NCBI RefSeq assembly: GCF_001857945.1
Contig: NZ_CP017770.1
Span: forward strand, 868,001-932,000
Length of the DNA: 64,000 bases
DNA from: Paenibacillus crassostreae
GTDB lineage: Bacteria > Bacillota > Bacilli > Paenibacillales > Paenibacillaceae
Reading direction: 5' to 3'
The translations under genes were made by a program, and so were the position numbers. The notes under the pieces were generated by a model. It had not been told where the DNA came from, made no database searches, and was given only the letters and a program-made list of their open reading frames with translations. Below are positions 54,594 to 63,675 of the stretch, in pieces (positions within the stretch are counted from its first letter, which is position 1; every line of letters starts with the position of its first letter).

Positions 54594-56285
54594 TTAGGTG
54601 AAACTAGGAATGATTAATTTCATTTCTTTCCAATCATCGTAATTTAATTCAATCATTTCATACTGGTTCGTTGTTGGATTATATCTTTCTCCTGAAATCA
54701 CATTTGAGTTATTTGAAAACATTAATGGGATGAAATCTACCTTTTCCCCATCCAATGATAACTTGACCTTCGTCTTCAGGAGAATTGCTTGTTCTATTAT
54801 TTGCCTAACCGTCGAAATATGATAGCTTCTGAAATCCTTGACCCACATCGTTGGGACTTGCTCATACTGTTGAAATAATAATTGGGGTTGAGGGATTTCA
54901 TCATCCACGGCATAGGGGTATTGCCTGGTTGCATCTTCGTTTCCAAATTGTTTAATAAAGGTCTCTTTATTTTGTTCATCCTCTACTAATAACCCCACTA
55001 ACCAACACTGACATTCGGATGACATAGGATTAGGATCAGTATGATTCAACTCTTGATCCCATTTTTCAAGGGTTAATACAATATGATCCGGGAGTTCCAC
55101 TTCACTATTCATAGTTAAAAAAGAAATAATCTCCGCTATTCCTAATCCTCTTCGTATAGATTGTGTGACACTTTCCATCGTAAGCTTATAAATGGATATC
55201 AAATCATTGTTAAGAAGACTTGTGAACATCGATAATGTCCAGCGGATAGAATAAGAAATGCTAGGCAGTACAATGATGTCAAAGTCAGGTTGTACATAGA
55301 AGCCACAAGGAATAGGAGGTGTGTCCAATTGGGATGGAGATAATTTCACCTCATCGTAAAACAAAGCATTTCGTACTAGTTCAAGTGGAACCTTCCAGCG
55401 AAAATATGGTTGATGGTCGTCATCTGACTCCCCTACATCCATCCACCCCAAGCCCGCTAAGGCCGTAATCCAAGCACTCGCAATCGTGGTGATCTGGTCA
55501 ATACGTGTTCGGTTAAGCAACTGTTGCTCAGTAAAGTAGTCGATCAGATGCTTCATTCCAATCCACTGACCTGATAATACTTCTGGTTGTGATAGCAGAC
55601 CGAATAGATGCTGCCTCTCAGTATCAGATAAACCCACACGCTCACTAATTAATACCACAAGGATACTGGTCATTTGTTCCGTATTCATTGTTAACCAGAT
55701 AGACAATATTTCCTCATGCACAACTATCCGTTTGTTTTCCCTATGCACCAAATTCAAACGATCTAGCAGTTCTAAGACGAAAGTGATATGCCGTGGTTCA
55801 CCTTCGTTATCGCGTAATTGTAATACATGCTGGCCCAGATCCTCTTCCTTTAATTGAAGCTTTTTGTTCAGCCTTTGAACACTTTTTTTATGTATGATCC
55901 CTTTCGAATTAAGCAAAAGTTGATCTTGAGCGATGAATACGAGAGCATTAAACAGATCAAGTACAATACCAGGCTTTGCTGCTTTGATAATTTGAATTTC
56001 TGCTCCCACTTTAGGTGGGATATAGTTAAACAATGCTTGATGGATTCGTGGTAACTGTTCTATAGGGATGTAATACCTACGTTCACCCCATGACTTCATA
56101 ACCGTACGTATTCTTCCTTTCTTTCTCAAAGAAAGGAACAAGAGCAAATGTTCCGCTCCGCTATAACCCAGCATTCTTAATTTCATGAATTGTGTATCAT
56201 CAAATAGCTGACTCGCAAAATTCATATAGATTATTTTCAACAAGGATTGCTCGCTTGTTACATTGGATACATCTACTTCTTTCAT
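54594..56285 (-). CDS. helicase-associated protein (Helicase_C_3, PF13625), XPB partner
   Basis: A 563-aa protein with the PF13625 signature near residues 320-415: CGFYVQPDFDIIVLPSISYSIRW, DLISIYKLTMESVTQSIRRGLGIAEIISFLTMNSEVELPDHIV. The N-terminal half looks like several winged-helix units. No Walker motifs are present, so it is not itself a helicase. Its ATG overlaps the end of the XPB gene (ATGA), and the same pairing occurs next to xpb in actinobacteria. It is probably a structural or regulatory partner of the helicase in DNA repair or transcription; the role is inference. Confidence 0.85.
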   Translation of the reverse strand: MKEVDVSNVTSEQSLLKIIYMNFASQLFDDTQFMKLRMLGYSGAEHLLLFLSLRKKGRIRTVMKSWGERRYYIPIEQLPRIHQALFNYIPPKVGAEIQIIKAAKPGIVLDLFNALVFIAQDQLLLNSKGIIHKKSVQRLNKKLQLKEEDLGQHVLQLRDNEGEPRHITFVLELLDRLNLVHRENKRIVVHEEILSIWLTMNTEQMTSILVVLISERVGLSDTERQHLFGLLSQPEVLSGQWIGMKHLIDYFTEQQLLNRTRIDQITTIASAWITALAGLGWMDVGESDDDHQPYFRWKVPLELVRNALFYDEVKLSPSQLDTPPIPCGFYVQPDFDIIVLPSISYSIRWTLSMFTSLLNNDLISIYKLTMESVTQSIRRGLGIAEIISFLTMNSEVELPDHIVLTLEKWDQELNHTDPNPMSSECQCWLVGLLVEDEQNKETFIKQFGNEDATRQYPYAVDDEIPQPQLLFQQYEQVPTMWVKDFRSYHISTVRQIIEQAILLKTKVKLSLDGEKVDFIPLMFSNNSNVISGERYNPTTNQYEMIELNYDDWKEMKLIIPSFT

Positions 56286-58033
56286 AGAAGAAGTTGACCT
56301 CCCTCTGTAAATTCATCTATTATTCCATCATGAATTGGAATGTATTCTATATCTGGTAGGCTCTGGATCGCATATTCATACCCCTGCTCAATTAGAAATA
56401 ACTGACGCCGAATTGCGAAATCCTCTTCTTTACTATCCTTAGAGACTAAGGTGTAGAAATATGCTTTATTATCTGTAGACTTCAACTTAGGGCGTAATAT
56501 TCTACCGAGTCTCTGAGCCTCCTCTTGCCGTGATCCGAAGCTACCTGACACTTCTATTGCCACAGTGGCTTCTGGTAGATCTACAGCGAAGTTAGCCACT
56601 TTAGAGACGACAAGAATCGTAATCTCACCTTTTCTAAAAGAATCATACAAGGTTGTTCGCTCATGCTGTGGCATTTTCCCAGTAATAAGTGGTGCATGAA
56701 TAGATGATGCGATATGCTCCAATTGATCTAAATACTGGCCTATAACTAATATACCTAGCTGTGAATGCCGTTGCAGAATTCGCTGGATCACAGATAGTTT
56801 AGCTGGATTCTCTGCTGCAATCCGAAATTTATGCTTACCTTCAGCACAGTGGTACTCATTCTTCAATTCTACAGGCATGGGTACCCTAATCTCAATACAA
56901 TCAACCTTCGCGATCCAACCTTCCGCCTCCAGTTGTCTCCATGGCATATCGTATCTCTTCGGCCCCACCAATGAGAATACATCCTGCTCACATCCATCCT
57001 CACGTATTAACGTTGCCGTCAATCCTAACCTACGTGTCGCCTGAATCTCGGCAGTTGCACGAAATACTGGTGCAGGTAAAAGATGAACTTCATCATATAT
57101 AATAAGACCCCATCGGCGTTCATTAAATAACTTCATATGTTCAAACTCACTAGCTTTATTCTTTCGATGAGTAAGAATTTGGTATGTAGCTACTGTTACG
57201 GGCTTCACTTCTTTCTTCTGCCCTGAATACTCACCAACCTCAGAAGAGTTCAGCGTTGTTTTACTATTCAGCTCATCAATCCATTGTCTGACAGAAGTTG
57301 TATTTGAAGTTAAAATAAGCGTCTCACATTGCAATTTCGCCATGATAGCTATTCCAATCACCGTTTTGCCTGAACCACATGGAAGTACAACAACTCCGCT
57401 CCCCCCGCTACCAGGCGAACCTTCAAATGCTTTCACTGCAGCGTTCTGATAGTCCCTCATATGTAATAAGGCTTTAGCATCGGTATGACCTTCACTTTTC
57501 CAAGATAGCGACAGGGCTTGCCCATCATCATATCCTGCCAAATCTAATACCGGGTATCCGATTCTGGTTAATTCTTGCTTCAACAACCCTCGTTTGGCTA
57601 CGTTTAACGAAATCTCTGTCGCCGAGATTCGTTGCATTCCATGATTGAGCATACCCGCTCTTTGAAAGATCTCATCCATTAAACCCTGATCTGAAGTTCT
57701 CAGAATGAGTTGATGAGCTATATTAGGATTACAATAAAGAGTTAGCTTCCCGTAACGAGAGATTAACTCATGTACATCCTGCAATAGATCAGACGGAACA
57801 TCCCAGCGTGATAATGATTGAAGACTGTCCTTCACCATGATAGAAGACCATCCTGAAGAAGCAGCGTTCCAAAGAGAAAGTGGTGTTATTCGATAGGTAT
57901 GGAATGAAGAAGGGCTCTTAACTAATTCTGCATAACAGACAAGTTGCTCGCGTGCTTCTTCAAATGTAGCATGTCCGCATTCAAGCAATACCGTACGATC
58001 ACGCTGCACTATACATGCTTTTCTGTTATCCAT
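56282..58033 (-). CDS. bacterial XPB-like DNA repair helicase (SF2)
   Basis: A 583-aa SF2 helicase like bacterial XPB. It has a damage-recognition-like N-terminal domain, Walker A LPCGSGKTVIGIAI (about residue 215), DEVH box, GLTATLIREDG holding the XPB RED motif, and motif VI EEAQRLGRILRP. In eukaryotes XPB opens DNA in nucleotide excision repair and TFIIH. The ATG at 58033 has GAGGGGGAGG upstream; the frame open to 58081 is not used. It is translationally coupled to the PF13625 gene. Confidence 0.92.
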   Translation of the reverse strand: MDNRKACIVQRDRTVLLECGHATFEEAREQLVCYAELVKSPSSFHTYRITPLSLWNAASSGWSSIMVKDSLQSLSRWDVPSDLLQDVHELISRYGKLTLYCNPNIAHQLILRTSDQGLMDEIFQRAGMLNHGMQRISATEISLNVAKRGLLKQELTRIGYPVLDLAGYDDGQALSLSWKSEGHTDAKALLHMRDYQNAAVKAFEGSPGSGGSGVVVLPCGSGKTVIGIAIMAKLQCETLILTSNTTSVRQWIDELNSKTTLNSSEVGEYSGQKKEVKPVTVATYQILTHRKNKASEFEHMKLFNERRWGLIIYDEVHLLPAPVFRATAEIQATRRLGLTATLIREDGCEQDVFSLVGPKRYDMPWRQLEAEGWIAKVDCIEIRVPMPVELKNEYHCAEGKHKFRIAAENPAKLSVIQRILQRHSQLGILVIGQYLDQLEHIASSIHAPLITGKMPQHERTTLYDSFRKGEITILVVSKVANFAVDLPEATVAIEVSGSFGSRQEEAQRLGRILRPKLKSTDNKAYFYTLVSKDSKEEDFAIRRQLFLIEQGYEYAIQSLPDIEYIPIHDGIIDEFTEGGQLLL

Positions 58034-58131
58034 AACTACCTCCCCCTCATGAGTGGTTAGCGTACCCAATCTTGTATTCATTGATAAGTAGTTTCACCCA
58101 ATCAACTGAGGAGTATTCCTTATTTATCTAT

Positions 58132-59298
58132 TTACTGATGGGACTCTACCATCGCTATAAAAAGTTTCAGTCCGTTATACATAGCTTCTTCATCAAAGTC
58201 AAAGAGCGGATGATGATGAGGGTAATCCATCGCTTTATCTGCATTTCCGGCCCCTACCAACATAAAGCATCCAGGGATTTCTTGAACATAATAAGCGAAA
58301 TCTTCGGCAATCATTAACTTAGGAACTAATAACACTCGGTCACTCTTAAAATTCTTCTCGGCAACTCTAAAGAAACGCTCTACTTCTTCTTGATCATTCA
58401 CAAGGGGAGGGTACCCCATCACATAGTCAACAATACTTTTTGCACCATATGATTGAGCTGTTAATGACACCATCGATTCAATTCGGTCGCGAATCATTAA
58501 TCTTGTATCAATATCGAAAGTACGTACAGTACCAGTTATTCTACACTTCTCTGCGATCACGTTCTGTGCAAATCCACCTTCAATCGTTCCAATGGTCACA
58601 ACAGCAGGCTGCAATGGATCTACCGAACGACTCACAATACTTTGTAATTGCATCACAACCGCTGAGCCAGCGACGATACTATCAATCGTTACATGGGGAA
58701 TACCACCATGGCCACCCTTCCCAATCATATCGATAAAGAACTCATCCGCTGCAGCCATGAATGGACCTCCAGCAGTACCTACGGTTCCTACTGGGAGTGG
58801 CGTCCACAGATGTATGCCATAAATGGCATCTACACCATTTAATACACCACTCTGAATCATTCCCTGAGCCCCACCCGGACACACTTCTTCTGCGGGTTGA
58901 AATATAAACACAATATTCCCTCGAAGCTGACTTTGAAGTTGTGTGAAATAGGATGCCACACCTAACAACATGGATGTATGACCATCATGCCCACAGGCAT
59001 GCATAACCCCTTTTACCTCTGATCTATATTTACAATCCTTTTCATCTTCAATCGGAAGCGCATCCATATCCGCGCGCAGAGCAATGGTCTTACCTGGCAA
59101 TGCCCCATGAAGAGTTGCGACAACTCCGTAACCCCCACCGAATTTAGTCTGTACCTGTAATCCTAGCTCTCGTAATTTTGTTGCTACGAATAGAGCCGTA
59201 TTCTCTTCCTGATAAGATAATTCAGGATGCTGATGTAAGTGTCTTCTCCACTGGATCATCCTAACCTGAATGTCGTTGAGTAATTTTTCATCCATCAT
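58132..59298 (-). CDS. M20-family metal-dependent amidohydrolase
   Basis: A 388-aa hydrolase of the M20D group (N-acyl-amino acid or hippurate hydrolase-like, HipO/YhaA type). Metal and catalytic motifs: MHACGHDGHTSM, FQPAEEVCPGGAQGMI, IYGIHLW, and HHHPLFDFDEEAM near the C-terminus. CGGAG lies six bases before the ATG at 59298; the frame extends to 59316. Substrate probably an N-acyl amino acid; not determinable. Confidence 0.9.
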   Translation of the reverse strand: MMDEKLLNDIQVRMIQWRRHLHQHPELSYQEENTALFVATKLRELGLQVQTKFGGGYGVVATLHGALPGKTIALRADMDALPIEDEKDCKYRSEVKGVMHACGHDGHTSMLLGVASYFTQLQSQLRGNIVFIFQPAEEVCPGGAQGMIQSGVLNGVDAIYGIHLWTPLPVGTVGTAGGPFMAAADEFFIDMIGKGGHGGIPHVTIDSIVAGSAVVMQLQSIVSRSVDPLQPAVVTIGTIEGGFAQNVIAEKCRITGTVRTFDIDTRLMIRDRIESMVSLTAQSYGAKSIVDYVMGYPPLVNDQEEVERFFRVAEKNFKSDRVLLVPKLMIAEDFAYYVQEIPGCFMLVGAGNADKAMDYPHHHPLFDFDEEAMYNGLKLFIAMVESHQ

Positions 59299-59475
59299 GA
59301 TCCGCTCCGTTTCCATTTATTAGTACTTAGAACAACAAATATATTGAATCTATTGTATCAGAAATGGCTTCAGAGTGTGTATTCACCATCGTTATCTAGC
59401 TTGCAGAAGTTCACGAAACATAATATCATGAGTAAAGAAGTTTAGAGAATGACGAATGAAGGAGCTGACTGAGCG

Positions 59476-59823
59476 ATGATTTTTGAAAATACCGGTTTAG
59501 ATGGCCTTAAATGTGATTTAGCTTATATGGATGAAACAGCAGAGAAAGCTGGATTTTTCCGTTGGCAATGGGAATATTACCGTGCGACCTACGAATATAA
59601 AATTGAAGACAATGGAAACAACAATGAATATTTCGTGCGAATTAACACACGAGCAGTAGAAGGCAAGCTAGAAAAACCAGATACTATTCTTGCAGTTGAA
59701 GCCGTTTATATGGGTAAAGGGACATTTCCTCATGGTTTAGATTATGAGACACCTATTCCAGATTCTATTCAAGTAATCGCAAACAAGAAATTACAACAAT
59801 TTAAAACCTTACTTGAAGCTTAG
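59476..59823 (+). CDS. yugN: YugN-like family protein
   Basis: A 115-aa protein resembling B. subtilis YugN (FFRWQWEYYRATYEYKIED...YFVRINTRAVEG, TFPHGLDYETPIP). No function is known. GAAGGAG lies about ten bases before the ATG. It is divergent from the M20 gene and lies 12 bp before ftsW, so they are probably cotranscribed. Confidence 0.88.
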   Translation: MIFENTGLDGLKCDLAYMDETAEKAGFFRWQWEYYRATYEYKIEDNGNNNEYFVRINTRAVEGKLEKPDTILAVEAVYMGKGTFPHGLDYETPIPDSIQVIANKKLQQFKTLLEA

Positions 59824-59835
59824 TGTGGTATAACC

Positions 59836-61062
59836 ATGATGAAAGAAAATAATCCTCTTCCCAAGAAGGGGGCCCCAGATTTCCAGTTACTTATTCTCAC
59901 ATTACTACTCGTAGGTTTTGGACTTGTCATGGTATTCAGTGCTAGTTCTAGTTTAACCGTTGCAAGTGAGAAATTTAACAATGATGCTCTCTTTTTCACG
60001 AAACGTCAATTTATTTCTGTTACTCTAGGTGGATTTTTCATGCTCATTGCAATGAATATTCCTTATCAGAAATACAAAGTGCTATTTATTCCTTTTTTTA
60101 TGCTCACGATTATTATGCTCATATTAGTTCCTTATTTGGGGGATGCAACGAATGGTGCTAGAAGTTGGTTCCGCATAGGACCTCTTAGTATTCAACCAAC
60201 GGAGTTTGCTAAGCTGGCCACCATTCTCTATCTGGCAGCCTTAATTACCAAAAAAGGGGAAAGATTACGTAACTTCAAAAAAGGATTCATTCCAGTTATT
60301 ATGATTGCTGGTGGTGTAGCGGGGCTCATCATGATGCAGCCTGATCTTGGTTCTACAATGATACTAGTTGCAACATGTGGGCTTATCATTTATGCAGGTG
60401 GAGCTAGCATGAAGCATATTATGGGTTCGATTGCACTGTTCGTTCTAGGTGCTGGACTAGTTCTAGGTGTGGATACACTGATAGATTCCTTGTCTAAACC
60501 TAGTGAACCATCCACCACAGTTAATCAAAGTTATAAACAGGATCGTATTGCTGCCTTTATTGACCCCTTCAAAGATCCAGAAGGTTCAGGCTACAACCTT
60601 ATTCAATCGCTTACAGCTATCGGACAAGGTGGTATCACGGGTTCAGGGTTCGGACAAAGTATTCAGAAGCTTCATTACCTTCCTAACTCATACAATGACT
60701 TTATCTTTGCCGTTATTGGTGAGGAATTTGGATTTATTGGTACCGCGCTATTCCTTTTGTTTTACTTATACTTCATCTGGCGCGGCATTCTTGTTTCACT
60801 CCGATGTCCAGATCCTTTCGGAACATTAGTTGGAATTGGAGTTATGGGTCTTATTGCTATCCAAGCTTTTATCAATATCGGTGGAGTTACTCAGACGATC
60901 CCTCTAACGGGGGTTACCTTACCCTTCATTAGTTATGGTGGTTCATCCACCTTGATTATGATGATCAGTATGGGTATTATTCTAAGTATTTCACGAGAAA
61001 GTAATAAACCTGTGGTAAAAGAATATATTAAATCACAAAAAGACTATCGGGTATCCCGATAG
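59836..61062 (+). CDS. ftsW: FtsW/RodA/SpoVE-family peptidoglycan glycosyltransferase
   Basis: A 408-aa SEDS-family glycosyltransferase with ten predicted membrane helices that polymerises peptidoglycan. SEDS motifs: GARSWFRIGPLSIQPTEFAKLA, RIAAFIDPFKDPEGSGYNLIQSLTAIGQGGITGSGFGQS, NDFIFAVIGEEFGFIG, GVTLPFISYGGSSTL. ylaN two genes downstream in the opposite direction supports FtsW (ylaO). The last eight codons and stop form the left arm and loop of a terminator. Confidence 0.92.
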   Translation: MMKENNPLPKKGAPDFQLLILTLLLVGFGLVMVFSASSSLTVASEKFNNDALFFTKRQFISVTLGGFFMLIAMNIPYQKYKVLFIPFFMLTIIMLILVPYLGDATNGARSWFRIGPLSIQPTEFAKLATILYLAALITKKGERLRNFKKGFIPVIMIAGGVAGLIMMQPDLGSTMILVATCGLIIYAGGASMKHIMGSIALFVLGAGLVLGVDTLIDSLSKPSEPSTTVNQSYKQDRIAAFIDPFKDPEGSGYNLIQSLTAIGQGGITGSGFGQSIQKLHYLPNSYNDFIFAVIGEEFGFIGTALFLLFYLYFIWRGILVSLRCPDPFGTLVGIGVMGLIAIQAFINIGGVTQTIPLTGVTLPFISYGGSSTLIMMISMGIILSISRESNKPVVKEYIKSQKDYRVSR

Positions 61063-61070
61063 TCTTTTTG
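61036..61070. terminator. bidirectional terminator overlapping the end of ftsW
   Basis: A perfect 16-bp stem: CAAAAAGACTATCGGG (61036-61051) with 61055-61070 and a 3-base loop. The ftsW stop TAG (61060-61062) is inside the right arm. The A and T ends make it work for convergent ftsW and the Asp23 gene. Confidence 0.92.
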
Positions 61071-61095
61071 TGTCTATTAGATAGATCTGTTAGAT

Positions 61096-61482
61096 TTACT
61101 TGTTACGAACAATGTAATCCTCAATTTCATCATCTTTGAAGGCTACACCTTCAACTTTAACATTAACTTCAACAACATGTAGACCTGACATTGTCTCAAC
61201 CGCTTCACGAACATTTTGTTGCAACATACGACAAACTTCATGTATAGGTGTTTCGTAAAGAACAATGATACGCAAATCAATAGCTGCTTCTAGTTGCCCA
61301 ACTTCGACAGTAACACCTTTCTGAACATTCTTTCCACTAAGACGTTTAGCCCATCCTTCAGAGAGTCCTCCAGACATAGCGGCAATTCCCGGTGTCTCAA
61401 GTGCTGCCATGCCAGCAATCTTAGAGACAACATCATTCGAAATTCGTATACTCCCATTATCTAGCTGAAGTTGTTCCGTCAT
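61096..61482 (-). CDS. Asp23/Gls24-family envelope stress response protein (YloU/YqhY-like)
   Basis: A 128-aa Asp23-family protein (GSIRISNDVVSKIAGMAALETPGIAAMSGG...VTVEVGQLEAAIDLRIIVLYETPIHEVCRMLQQNVREAVETMSGL). Members lie under the membrane or influence acetyl-CoA carboxylase or FakA functions. The ATG at 61482 has GGGGG-AATGGAC upstream; the frame open to 61554 is not used. No Asp23 gene is found beside fakA in this window, so this may be the yloU equivalent moved elsewhere, or a yqhY relative. Confidence 0.9.
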   Translation of the reverse strand: MTEQLQLDNGSIRISNDVVSKIAGMAALETPGIAAMSGGLSEGWAKRLSGKNVQKGVTVEVGQLEAAIDLRIIVLYETPIHEVCRMLQQNVREAVETMSGLHVVEVNVKVEGVAFKDDEIEDYIVRNK

Positions 61483-61616
61483 GTCCATTCCCCCTGTATA
61501 CCTTATTATTGGTAATTGTAAATCCAAAAGGATTGAAATGCAAATACTCTTCAATAAAAATGTTTGTAGCAGTCCATTTTATGCAAATATGAAGTGAAAC
61601 TTATATTTTCTTATAT

Positions 61617-61652
61617 TTCAAAAAAAATACATGCTCAATAAACGGCATGCAT
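61617..61652 (-). terminator. terminator after ylaN
   Basis: On the minus strand ATGCATG pairs with CATGTAT (61652-61646 with 61633-61627), followed by about eight T. Confidence 0.65.
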
Positions 61653-61685
61653 TAACGTTCTAAGTTCGCTTGTAAACATCATAGA

Positions 61686-61973
61686 CTACTCTTTGTTATT
61701 CAATGCTTCATAAAGAATAGCTAAATTACGTTCAAGTTGACTTACCAATTGTCTCCCCGAGAAAACATCAAGTAGACCTAACCGTACTGCAAAATCAACT
61801 TCTTTAGAAAAGCCGTACATTTGAGTATCCAGAACTTCCTCATAGAGAGGGCAATAACGTGTTGCCAAGTTCTCCATCTGAACTTCTATAAGCTTTTGAA
61901 TTTTATCTGCATCTTCTTGAAGAAGATTAAACGCTTTGAGATTTAAATGTTCCTGTATATCAGACGAAGTCAT
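61686..61973 (-). CDS. ylaN: YlaN family protein (UPF0358), Fur antagonist
   Basis: A 95-aa helical protein (LNLKAFNLLQEDADKIQKLIEVQMENLATRYCPLYEEVLDTQMYGFSKEVDFAVRLGLL). YlaN/FpaA is reported as an iron-binding antagonist of Fur in B. subtilis. The ATG at 61973 has GGGGGAAG upstream; the frame to 61994 overlaps that site. It lies near ftsW as in B. subtilis, but in opposite orientation. Confidence 0.9.
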   Translation of the reverse strand: MTSSDIQEHLNLKAFNLLQEDADKIQKLIEVQMENLATRYCPLYEEVLDTQMYGFSKEVDFAVRLGLLDVFSGRQLVSQLERNLAILYEALNNKE

Positions 61974-62058
61974 GTCTCTTCCCCCTATGTCCAAAAGTCA
62001 ACGAATTAATTCTAACCTTAATATTAGTCGAAAATACACATCAATACAAGAACCCCGT

Positions 62059-62096
62059 AAAAAAAGCACCCTCACTAGTGAAAGTAAGGGTGCTTT
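62059..62096 (-). terminator. terminator after the HPr-like gene
   Basis: AAAGCACCCT with AGGGTGCTTT (62087-62096 with 62063-62072, minus strand), followed by seven T. A smaller inner stem is possible. Confidence 0.85.
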
Positions 62097-62104
62097 CGCT
62101 CACA

Positions 62105-62350
62105 TTATTCAGTGATGACAGCAATCTGCAAACCATGTTTAGCAAATACTTCAGCCATCGCTACTTTTGCTTCCTCAGCATCTGGACCATGAACATGTAG
62201 CTCATAATCTTTGTGGCTCACAAGTGTAGTGAATAAGCCTAGAATACTTTTTACATCGATGTACTTATTGTCTGCTTGAAGCACGATGGAAGAAGTAAAC
62301 TTACCTGCAATTTGAGCAATTTCTACAACCGCTACATTGTTACTGGACAT
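62105..62350 (-). CDS. HPr-like protein lacking the active-site His segment
   Basis: An 81-aa protein aligning to HPr and Crh from about HPr residue 24 onward: AGKFTSSIVLQADNKYIDVKSILGLFTTL corresponds to HPr [28 protein letters not shown]. The regulatory-serine motif (KSILG, as in KSIMG with Ser46) is kept, but the first strand and His15 loop are missing. GGAGGG lies seven bases before the ATG. It cannot act as a PTS phosphocarrier. A regulatory role like Crh, through HPr kinase, is possible. Confidence 0.82.
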   Translation of the reverse strand: MSSNNVAVVEIAQIAGKFTSSIVLQADNKYIDVKSILGLFTTLVSHKDYELHVHGPDAEEAKVAMAEVFAKHGLQIAVITE

Positions 62351-62445
62351 AGAGGATCCCTCCGTAACTTCTATTATAATTACTTTCATATTTTACCTAT
62401 ATAATGATACATTGAATCCGCTTTCTGATGCAAGTCATTTCTGAC

Positions 62446-63561
62446 TTATTTTAATCGATCAGGGTTTAGCCCTTCGAGTTCTGGAATAACAAACAACCCA
62501 TCTTTACGAATGAGTACATCATCAAAGTAGATTTCTCCACCACCATAATCAGGTCTTTGAATAAGAACTAGATCCCAATGGATGGATGATTTATTTCCGT
62601 TATCTGTTACATCATATGCTTGACCTGGTGTGAAATGAAGACTACCTGCTATTTTTTCGTCAAACAAGATATCTTTCATGGGATGAAGAATATATGGATT
62701 AAACCCTATTGCAAATTCTCCAATGTAACGAGCACCTTCATCAGAATCTAAAATATCGTTTAATCGTACTGTATCATTACTTGTAGCTTCTACAATTTGT
62801 CCATCCTTGAATGTAAACTTTAGATTCTCGAATGAAATACCATTATAAACTGTTGGTGTATTATAACTTATTGTCCCATTGACGGAGTTACGTACAGGGG
62901 CGCTATATACTTCACCATCAGGAATATTTTTTTGACCTGAGCATTTCTCAGCACCAATTCCTTTGATTGAGAAACTAAGGTCGGTACCTGGAGCTGTTAT
63001 ACGGACCTTATCCGTTCTTCTCATAAGTTCTGCAAGTGGGTCTTGAGCTTCGTCCATCTTCCCGTAATCAAGATTACATACATCGAAATAGAAGTCCTCA
63101 AAGGCCTCTGTGCTCTTATTCGCCAATTGTGCCATACTAGCATTCGGATATCGAAGAACTACCCATTTGGTATGGTTTACTCGTTGCTGACTATGTACCT
63201 TATGATTATAGATCGAATTGTAAAGTTTCATTTTCTCTTCCGGTACATCAGAAAGGTCATTCACATTCTCTCCTGCACGAATACCGATATAACAATCCAT
63301 TTTCTTCATTCGTTCCAAATCAATTTCAGCCCATGTCTTCATTTGTTCTTCTGTTGCATAAGTAAATAACGTACGTTGAACAGACTTATCTGTATGTTGA
63401 ACGAAAGAGTTACCACCTTTTTTGGATACTTCTTCTATAATAGCTTTCATTAAATCTTGTTCACTACCGATCATTTCGATCAGTACATTTTCACCCGGTT
63501 GTACATCTACAGAATATCCAACTAGATTTTCTGCTAACTTTTGAATTCTAGGATCACGCAT
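62446..63561 (-). CDS. M29-family aminopeptidase (AmpS/PepS)
   Basis: A 371-aa metallo-aminopeptidase of the thermophilic aminopeptidase family. Recognised by the N-terminal LAENLVGYSVDVQPGENVLIE, TDLSFSIKG, NIPDGEVYSAPVRNSVNGTI and the C-terminal SSIHWDLVLI with metal-binding Glu, His and Asp. The ATG has GGAGGAG upstream. It releases N-terminal amino acids from peptides in the cytoplasm. Single gene. Confidence 0.93.
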   Translation of the reverse strand: MRDPRIQKLAENLVGYSVDVQPGENVLIEMIGSEQDLMKAIIEEVSKKGGNSFVQHTDKSVQRTLFTYATEEQMKTWAEIDLERMKKMDCYIGIRAGENVNDLSDVPEEKMKLYNSIYNHKVHSQQRVNHTKWVVLRYPNASMAQLANKSTEAFEDFYFDVCNLDYGKMDEAQDPLAELMRRTDKVRITAPGTDLSFSIKGIGAEKCSGQKNIPDGEVYSAPVRNSVNGTISYNTPTVYNGISFENLKFTFKDGQIVEATSNDTVRLNDILDSDEGARYIGEFAIGFNPYILHPMKDILFDEKIAGSLHFTPGQAYDVTDNGNKSSIHWDLVLIQRPDYGGGEIYFDDVLIRKDGLFVIPELEGLNPDRLK

Positions 63562-63675
63562 GCTTTATTCTCCTCCTACTTAAGTATCTATATCTTTTTG
63601 AACAATGGTTAAATCATATTTTTATTGTATCACTTTTAGATATTCAAGTCAGTAAGAACTGTATCGTAATATCGC

